Below, piece after piece: positions 56,423-64,000 of a stretch of DNA of 64,000 bases. The notes under the pieces were generated by a model, which was not told the DNA's origin, did no database searches, and was given only the letters and a program-made list of their open reading frames with translations. This DNA is from Rheum nobile (lineage: Eukaryota > Streptophyta > Magnoliopsida > Caryophyllales > Polygonaceae), in the NCBI GenBank assembly GCA_027886185.1, contig WOAB01000322.1, forward strand, positions 1,552,501-1,616,500, given 5' to 3'. The position numbers and the translations under genes are program-made. Within the stretch, counting starts at the first letter, position 1. The number at the start of each line of letters is the position of its first letter.

Positions 56423-58527
56423 ATCAGACACCGAACGCCAAATCTGCACAAGAACGGACGAACCCTTGCGACGATCAACTTCGTCTTCAATGTGCGCAAC
56501 CAGCCTTCCTACATCACTCTCCTCCAGTTCTGAAGAACTCGACCCCAATTTCTCTTCTGGATATAGGGCCTCATCCGCCTGGTACTCATGAATATCAGTC
56601 ACGTTGAAGGTATTAGAGATGTTCATATCCTCTGGGAGAGCCACAACATAAGCATTGTCATTGATCTTCCGCAACACCTTAAATGGACCATACTTGCGAG
56701 GCTGCAGCTTGTTGTAGGTACAAACTAGGAACCTTTCCTTGCGAAGAAACACCATCACATCATCACCCTCCTTGAAAATCTTGACCCTCATGCGCTTGTC
56801 AGCAACAACCTTGTTCTTTTTCCCTGTAGCCTCTAATTTCGTCTTGAATGCTTCCTTAACAGCTTGAATCTCCTCCGCCATATTCTCAGCCACTGCACTG
56901 ACTCCAGGGCCCTTAGGTAACTTGACCAGATCAACCACATGCTTAGGAACAGAAGTATAAACCAGAGAGAAGGGCGATTTCCCTGTAGCAGAATGCACAG
57001 CGATGTTGTAAGCGAATTCCACCTGAGGCAAAGCTAAATCCCACTGCTTCGTCTTGTCACCACAAACACTCCGAATCATATTCCCCAATGTCCTGCTGGT
57101 TACCTCCGTCAGCCCATCAGTTTGCGGATGAGCTGTAGAACTCCTGTTCAGAGCCGTCCCAAACATCCTTCATAAAGTAATCCAGAAATGGCTGAGAAAC
57201 TTTGTGTCTCTATCCGAAGTAATGGACTTAGGCACCCCATGCAACCTCCCTGAAAAACAGTTTGGCTATGTTGGATGCATCAGCAGTCTTCTTGCAAGCA
57301 ATGAAGTGCGACATCTTTGAGAACCTATCAACCACTACGAACACAGAACCCACACCTCGCTGCGTGCGAGGCAATCCCAACACAAAATCCATGGATAAAT
57401 CTAGCCAAATATCATCAGGGACAGGCAAAGGCATATAAAGACCATTATTTTGAGACTGACCTTTAGAAACCTCACAAGTATAGCACCTCTTGACAATAGC
57501 ACCAGCGTCTCTCCTCGGGTGTGGCTAGAAATATCTCTCCTCCAGACTAGCAATGGTCTTGTCTCGACCCAAATGACCACTGAGACCACCCCCACATAAA
57601 TCCCGAATCAGCTTCTACCTCAATGAAGAACAAGGGATGCACAACTGATCCCCCTTGAAAAGGTAGCCATCCCGAATATGGAAATCTACAGAAGGATGCT
57701 TCCCTTTACACTTGGACCATAGTTCTCTGAATTCAGTATCATCCTCATAAAGCTCTTTCAGCAACTTGAATCCCACAATCTCTTGTGTCAAAGTAATCAA
57801 TAAGGACTCTCTCCTGCTCAGAGCGTCTGCCACCTTGTTTTGAGCCCCCGATTTATGCTGAATGATGAAGGGAAATTCTTACAGAAAACTAACCCAGCGG
57901 ACATGCATCTTGTTGATAACTTTCTGGTTGTGCAGGAACTCAGGGCTTGATGGTCAGTGAACAGAATAAACTCCCTCTGGATCAGATAATGTTCCCACTG
58001 TCTTAAAGCTCTGAATAGAGCATAGAACTCCTGATCATAGGAGCTCCATTTCTGCCTAGCATCACTCAGTTTATCGCTGAAGAACACCACTGGTCTCTTC
58101 TCTTGTGAGAGTACAGCGCCCACTCCCACTCCACTAGCATCACACTCCACTTGAAAGATCTTATCAAAATCAGGAAGGGCAAGGACTGGTGCGGTACAAA
58201 GTTTCTTTTTAATCAAGGCAAAACTTTGTTCTTGTTCAGGACCCCAATGGAACTTCCTTATCTTCAGACACTCAATGATAGGTGCAGTAATAGTGCTGAA
58301 ATCTCGTACAAACCTCCTATAGAAGGTAGCCAGACGATGAAAGCTACGTACCTCAGTCACTGATTTAGGTGTAGGCCAATTTCGAATGGCACACACATTT
58401 TCCTCATCTACTTGAATCCCTTCTTCGCCAACAACAAATCCTAGGAAAAGCAACTTGTTGGTGTTGAATGTGCACTTCTTCAGATTAACGTACAATTGAT
58501 TCTCTTATAGGACATGCAGTACCTACC
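56423..58527 (-). pseudogene. Gypsy pol of second array copy: RNase H and integrase
   Basis: Minus-strand continuation of the polyprotein: LYVNLKKCTFNTNKLLFLGF-type thumb, FQVECDASGVGVGAVLSQEK (RNase H), ADALSRRESLL, the integrase zinc-finger region (KGDQLCIPCSSLR, RCYTCEVSKGQSQNN) and core SMDFVLGLPRTQRGVG, then GTALNRSSTAHPQTDG and the C-terminal GPFKVLRKINDNAYVV. An 8-bp deletion near 57243 turns REVVRLHGVPKS into REVAWGA plus a stop. Further breaks lie near 57526, 57615, 57880 and 57168. E of the catalytic triad is present in DGLTEVTS. The lineage looks chromovirus-like (CRM/Reina-type similarity), not resolved. Confidence 0.85.
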
Positions 58528-59745
58528 TCACATGTTCCAGATGTTCCTCTTGGTCTTGCTGTAAATCAGGATATCATCAAAATAAACCACCACAAAAGAG
58601 CCAGAAAAAGCACGAAAAACTTGGTTCATCAGTCTCATGAAGGTACTAGGGGTGTTGGACAACCCGAAAGGCATCACCAAGCACTCATATAGTCCGTCCT
58701 TACTCTTGAAAGTTGTTTTCCATTCATCTCCGGGCCTGATCCGAATCTGATGATAACCACTGCGCAGGTCTATCTTCGAAAACACCTTAGAACCTGCCAA
58801 CTCATCAAGAATGTCTTCCAAACGAGGAATGGGGAAACGATACTTGATAGTTATCCTGTTGATGGCTCTGCTATCAACACACATCCGCCACTGGTTGCCC
58901 TTCTTAGGAACAAGAAGGACTGGCACTGCACAAGGACTCATGCTCTCACGAATGAATCCTTTCTTCAGCAAATCCTCAATCTGCTCCCTTAAGATCTCAT
59001 TCTCCTTTGGGCTCATACGGTAGTGGGGAAGGTTTGGTAAACTCGACCCTGGGATCAAATCAATCTGATGCTGAATGTCGCGCATAGGAGGTAGTTCGTT
59101 TGGCAACTCCTCTGCAATCAACTCCTCGAAATCCTTAAGGATCTCTCGCACCTCTTCCGGAATTGTTGTTTTCTCCTTTACAGCACTCATCAGTCTTTTA
59201 ATCACCACTAGACAGAAACAATCAGTTTCTTTGAAAGCCTCATCAAGCTCTTTTTTGCTCTGTGTCATAATCAAAAATCTGGACTTTTTACTGGCTGAAC
59301 CCTTAGTAAAGTTCAAGACAGGAGCCATGGCAATCTTATGTTTGCCCCACGTAAACATCATCACGTTATCACGCCATCTATATGTGATATCATTGTCATA
59401 CTGCCAAGGACGACCGAGTAAAACATGACAAATATCCATATCAATAACATCACACAGTTCCTCTTCTCTGTAGTACTTTCCGATGGAGATAAGAACCCTG
59501 TAGGTCTGCGACACTAGGACTTGGGTACCATTGCTCACCCAACCTAGGGTGTATGGCGTCTCATGAGGCTCTGTGGACAACTTCAGGTGATCCACCAGTT
59601 TCTGAGAAACCAGATTTTCGGTACTGCCATTATCCACAATCAAATTACACACCTTGTTCTGAATGGAACAGTGTGTTCTGAACAAATTCTTATGTTGCCC
59701 TTCCTCTTTGGATGACAGCGAGATTCTCTGGAGCACAATATTCAC
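58528..59745 (-). pseudogene. Gypsy protease and reverse transcriptase, second copy
   Basis: This is the best preserved pol stretch (405 codons open). The protease active site is VDNGSTENLVSQKLVDHL (about 59640), a variant of D-S/T-G. CHVLLGRPWQYDNDITYRWR follows, then the polymerase: LVPKKGNQWRMCVDSRAINR, DLRSGYHQIRIRPGDEWKTT, MPFGLSNTPSTFMRLMNQVF and the catalytic VVVYFDDILIYS (about 58595-58560) intact. A one-base loss near 58550 shifts the frame (KTKRNIWNM, where the family has KTKEEHLEHVRQVL). A stop at 59746 separates it from the gag end, although the frame continues. Confidence 0.9.
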
Positions 59746-60894
59746 CTATTCAGGCGACTCCTCCTCAGCAAACTCAACTCCAGCATATTCATCATCCTCT
59801 TCGTCTTCTTCTCCTCCCTCTACCAGAGCGACAATTCTCCTAGTCGGGCAAACTTTCGATCTATGACCTTGTCCGCCACAACGAAAACATTTTTCACCAG
59901 TTGGTTTAGCATACGGATTGGCTGGCCTCTGGTTTGGTGCTCTGCCCTGTGTGGAACTACTTGAACCTCCGAAACTACTAGCTCCCATGGTCGAGGAACT
60001 GAGATCCTTGCTCGTGGAACTCTTCTCCTTATCGCCTGCCGACTCAAGATTATTTTGAGGGGTATACCTACGAAAAGATGAGAAATTTCGAGGGGATTTC
60101 TCCATCAATTCAGCCTTCAGGGCTAGACTGGAGGCCTCGGTCACGGTCCATACAGTCTGCAAACCCATATTCTCTTGCAAAGAACCCTTTAAGCCGTTGA
60201 TGTATCGAGCCACCTTCTGGCTCTCTGACTCTTCTAGTTCATTACGTTCATAGAATCGCAAGAACTCGGCTGTATACTATGTCACACTTCTCCTTCCTTG
60301 AGCACATTCAATATGCATCTTATACAGAATATGCTCATAGTCTTCCGATAAGAACCGCTCCAACATGAACTGCTTCATACGCCTCCATGTTCTGATTGGT
60401 CCTTTTCTTTGTCTCTGCCTCTGGACAACAAGTTTATCCCACCACACAACAGCAGTGCTCTTGAGTCTGATCGGCACCATCTTAACCTGCTTGTTTTCAG
60501 GGACGCCCATGACGTCGAAGAATCTATCAATGTCGATCTGCCAATCCAGAAATTCCTTCACTCTCATGGTTCCGTAGAACAATGAAATATCAGCCTTCAC
60601 CCGGTAGTCGTGATTGTTCTGGGGATTACCCACAACTTCGCGGTGATCATCATCTTCTACCTCTTCCTCCGAACTAGAACTCTCAGCAACACGATTGTTC
60701 CCGCCTCGCGGAACCCTATTCAATTCTTCTCTCCTGCCTCCTCGTGCATCACCGTTATTGTTATCGGTATTGTTGTTCATGTTGTTCATCTGGGTCGTTA
60801 GAGTAGTCATCTGTGTCGTCAAAGCAGTAAGGGTTGTGGTAAAGGCCATAGTAATCCCTTCTAGGTCTGCCCTGGTCACCGGTTGATCTCCCAT
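59746..60894 (-). pseudogene. Gypsy gag, second copy
   Basis: ATG 60894 begins MGDQPVTRADLEGITMAFTT; capsid signatures are FYGTMRVKEFLDWQIDIDRF and VVWWDKLVVQRQRQRKGPIR; the zinc knuckle CFRCGGQGHRSKVC lies at about 59890-59849. One TAG interrupts the frame at about 60277 (after GRRSVT), and another ends it at 59746. The uninterrupted stretch EELNRVPRGGNNRVAES here is the empty-site form of the Tat target in the middle copy. Gag and pol appear to be one continuous frame in the ancestor. Confidence 0.9.
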
Positions 60895-60930
60895 GTCGAA
60901 TCAAGCACGAAAAGAGACAAGAAAAGGCAT

Positions 60931-60942
60931 GCTCTGATACCA
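60931..60942 (-). promoter_or_regulatory. Primer-binding site, second gypsy copy
   Basis: Minus-strand TGGTATCAGAGC two bases from the end of LTR C. Confidence 0.85.
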
Positions 60943-60944
60943 CC

Positions 60945-61306
60945 TGACGCAGTAGGAAACGCGAAGGATTAGCAAGCGCTAAACCTTGATAGGAATTAAG
61001 TTCGCAAGCGACGAACTCAAAGAACAAGCTCTGGAATCCACAAGAAATTAAGATAAAACTCTTAGGGTTTTGATTGAATAAAAGATAACGTCTGCCAACA
61101 TCCGAAAAGTGCTTAAATATGATAACGAAACCCTAATGCGAAAATAAAGCAAAACGGAAATAAAATATAAATTGCAAAAATGACTAAACCGCTGTTTTGA
61201 GGCGCGAAACGATCTGGGATGGCCTAAAAAGCCCATTAGTCACAGCAAAGAAGTGAGTTGGACTCGTTGGGCCGGTCCGCTTCCCGAAAACATATAATGG
61301 GCGTCA
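60945..61306 (-). repeat. Gypsy array LTR C, shared by two copies
   Basis: 362 bp with TGACGC...GCGTCA ends. On the minus strand it follows the pol end of the third copy (stop at about 61308) and precedes the primer site and gag of the second copy. Confidence 0.85.
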
Positions 61307-61307
61307 A

Positions 61308-63829
61308 TTAGACACCGAACGCCAAAATCTGCACAAGAACGGACGAACCCTTGCGACGATCAACTTTGTCTTCAATGCGCGCAACCAGCCTTCCTACATC
61401 AGTCTCCTCCACTTCTGAAGAACTCGACCCCGAGTTCTCTTCTGGATATAGGGCCTCATCCGTCTGGTACTCATGAATATCAGCCACGTTGAAGGTATTG
61501 GAGATGTTCATATCCTCCGGGAGAGCCACAACATAAGCATTGTCATTGATCTTCCGCAACACCTTAAACGGACCATACTTGTGAGGCTGCAGCTTGTTGT
61601 AGGTACCAACTGGGAACCTTTCCTTGCGCAGAAACACCATCATATCATCACCCTCCTTGAAAATCTTGACCCTCTTGCGCTTGTCAGCAGCAGCCTTGTT
61701 CTTCTTCCCCGTAGCCTCTAATTTCGTCTTGACTGCTTCCTTAACAGCTTGAATCTCCTCCGCCATATTCTCAGCCGCTGCACTGACTCCAGGGCCCTTA
61801 GGTAACTTGACCAGATCAACCACATTCTTAGGAACATAAGTATAAACCAGAGAGAAGGGCGATTTCCCTGTAGCAGAATGCACAATGATGTTTTAAGCGA
61901 ATTCCACCTGAGGCAAAGCTAAATCCCACAGCTTCGGCTTGTCACCACAAACACTCTGAATCATATTCCCCAATGTCCTGTTGGTTACCTTCGTCTGCCC
62001 ATCAGTTTGCGGATGAGCTGTAGAACTCCTGTTCAGAGCCGTCCCAAACATCCTCCATAAAGTAATCCAGAAATGGCTGAGAAACTTGGTGTCTCTATCC
62101 GAAGTAATGGACTTAGGCACCCCATGCAACCTCCCTGAAAAACAGTTTGGCTATGTTGGATGCATCAGCAGTTTTCTTGCAAGCAATGAAGTGCGACATC
62201 TTTGAGAACCTGTCAACCACCACGAACACAAAATCCACACCTCGTTGCGTACGAGGCAATCCCATCACAAAATCCATGCACAAATCTAGCCAAATATCAT
62301 CAGGGATAGGCAAAGGCATATAAAGACCAGTATTTTGAGACTGACCTTTAGAAACCTGACAAGTATAGCACCTCTTGACAATAGCACCATCGTCTCTCCT
62401 CAGGTGTGGCCAGAAATATCTCTCCTCCAGACTAGCAATGGTCTTGTCTCGACCCAAATGACTACTGAGACCATCCCCATTTAAATCCCGAATCAGCTTC
62501 TCCCTCAATGAAGAACAAGGGATGCACAACTGATCCCCCTTGAAAAGGTAGCCATCCCGAATATGGAAATCTGCAGAAGGATGCTTCCCTTTACACTTGG
62601 CCCATAGTTCTCTGAATTCAGTATCATCCTCATAAAGCTCTTTCAGCAACTCGAATCCCACAATCTCCTGTGCCAAAGTAATCAACAAGGACACTCTCCT
62701 GCTCAGAGTGTCTGCCACCTTGTTTTGAGCCCCCGATTTGTGCTGAATGATGAAGGGAAATTTCTGCAGAAAACTAACCCAGTGGGCATGCATCTTGTTT
62801 ATTACATTTCTGGTTGTGCAAGAACTTCAGGGCTTGATGGTCAATGAACAGAATAAACTCTATATGGATCAGATAATGTTCCCGCTGTCTCAAAGCTCTG
62901 AACACAACATAGAACTCATGATCATAGGTGCACCATTTCTGCCTAGCATCACTCAGTTTCTCGCCGAAGAACGCCACTGGTCTCTTCTCTTGTGAGAGTA
63001 CATCGCCCACTCCCACTCCACTAGCATCACACTCCACTTGAAAAATCTTATCAAAATCAGGAAGGGAAAGGACTGGTGTGGTACAAAGTTTCTCTTTAAT
63101 CAAGGCAAAACTTTGTTCTTGTTCAGGACCCCAATGGAACTTCCCTTTCTTCAGACACTCAGTGATAGGTGCAGTAATAGTGCTGAAATCTCATACAAAC
63201 CTCCTATAGAAGGTAGCGAGACCATGAAAGCTATGTACCTCTGTCACTGATTTAGGTGTAGGCCAATTTCGAATGGCACTCACCTTTTCCTCATCTACTT
63301 GAATCCCTTCTTCGCCAATAACAAAGCCTAGGAAAAGCAACTTGTTGGTGTTGAATGTGCACTTCTTCAGATTAACGTACAACTGATTCTCTTGTAGGAC
63401 CTACAGTACCTGCCTCACATGTTCCAGATGTTCCTCCTTGGTCTTGCTGTAAATCAGGATATCATCAAAACAAACCACCACAAAAGAGCTAGAAAAAGGA
63501 CGAAGAACCTGGTTCATCAGTCTCATGAAGGTACTAGGGGCATTGGACAACCCGAAAGGCATCACCAACCACTTATATAGTTCGTCCTTGCTCTTGAAAG
63601 TTGCTTTCCATTCATCTCCAGGCCTGATCCGAATCTGATGAAAACCACTGCGCAGGTCTATCTTCGAAAACACCTTAGAACCTGCCAACTCATCAAGCAT
63701 GTCTTCCAAACGAGGAATGGGGAAACGATACTTGATAGGTATCCTGTTGATGGCTCCGCTATCAACACACATCCGCCACTGGTTGCCCTTCTTAGGAACA
63801 AGAAGGACTGGCACTACACAAGGACTCAT
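61308..63829 (-). pseudogene. Gypsy pol of third array copy
   Basis: Reverse transcriptase from 63829 (LVPKKGNQWRMCVDSGAINR to VVVCFDDILIYS, where the usual Y of YFDD is C), then thumb, RNase H (FQVECDASGVGVGDVLSQEK), integrase (RCYTCQVSKGQSQNTG, DLCMDFVMGLPRTQRGVD, SDRDTKF, DGQTKVTN with the catalytic E changed to K) and C-terminal GPFKVLRKINDNAYVV. It carries the same 8-bp deletion (near 62129) as the second copy. Other breaks lie near 63401, 63190, 62780 and 61895. Confidence 0.85.
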
Positions 63830-64000
63830 GCTCTCACGAATGAATCATTTCTTCAACAAATCCTCAATCTGCTCCCTTAAGATCTCACTCTCCTTCGATC
63901 TCATACGTTAGTGGGGAAGGTTTGGTAAATTCGACCTTGGGATCAAGTCAATTTGATGCTGAATGTCGCGCATAGGAGCTAATTCGTTTGGCAACTCCTC
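63830..64000 (-). pseudogene. Third gypsy copy, polymerase upstream part, cut by window end
   Basis: Homologous to 58990-59160 of the second copy (residues around MSPKENEILREQIEDLLKKG, here with changes and a broken RES motif). The copy continues beyond the window. Confidence 0.75.

Overview
This window reads as nuclear DNA of a flowering plant, most likely a eudicot. The evidence is AT-rich spacers, plant-type retrotransposons of several lineages (Ty1/copia including a Sirevirus-like element, Ty3/gypsy of Tat, Athila-like and chromovirus-like types, and an L1-type LINE), plant DNA transposons (CACTA, MULE-like, hAT, Stowaway/mariner), and decayed plant gene pieces with GT-AG introns. I cannot name the species. 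I see no intact host gene, no tRNA or rRNA gene and no CRISPR array. Almost everything recognisable is mobile DNA or gene debris carried by it.

Layout. 1-2.3 kb is AT-rich spacer. 2.3-2.6 kb is a fold-back MITE with a 9-bp target duplication. 2.8-14.05 kb is a nest: a Ty1/copia element (5' LTR stub at 3045, 3' LTR at 13403-14050) was hit by a SINE-like insert at its left edge and by a Sirevirus-like copia (LTR at 3086) inside its 5' LTR. The Sirevirus env-like gene was then split by a CACTA transposon (8109-10520), and the copia 3' LTR holds a hAT-type MITE. 14-16.8 kb is featureless AT-rich DNA. 16.8-18.05 kb is a fold-back element with a 9-bp target duplication, packed with TGTGCATA-type repeats. 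18.4-20.25 kb is an inverted-repeat-bounded element carrying a trihelix transcription-factor fragment and a 109-bp tandem repeat. 21.5-24.1 kb is a 33/34-bp minisatellite split by an Athila-like solo LTR.

24.4-27.2 kb holds minus-strand exon remnants of two unrelated genes, APS kinase and a calcineurin-like metallophosphoesterase, with introns kept and reading frames broken. 28.8-33.5 kb is a plant mariner-like element with a mutated DD39D transposase, an embedded Stowaway MITE and a duplicated terminus. 33.5-36.8 kb is mostly spacer. 36.8-40.9 kb is a minus-strand L1-type LINE.

41.6-64 kb is the most striking block. It is a minus-strand Ty3/gypsy element present as a head-to-tail array (LTR - internal - LTR - internal - LTR - internal, running off the window) in which neighbouring copies share one 362-bp LTR. 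A 9.9-kb plus-strand Tat-lineage element (45955-55826, two LTRs, target duplication GAACC) is inserted in the gag of the middle copy, and the neighbouring copy supplies the empty site. The Tat element carries an antisense gene with at least two clear introns between integrase and 3' LTR. All retroelement genes seen here contain stops or frameshifts, so each copy looks inactive.
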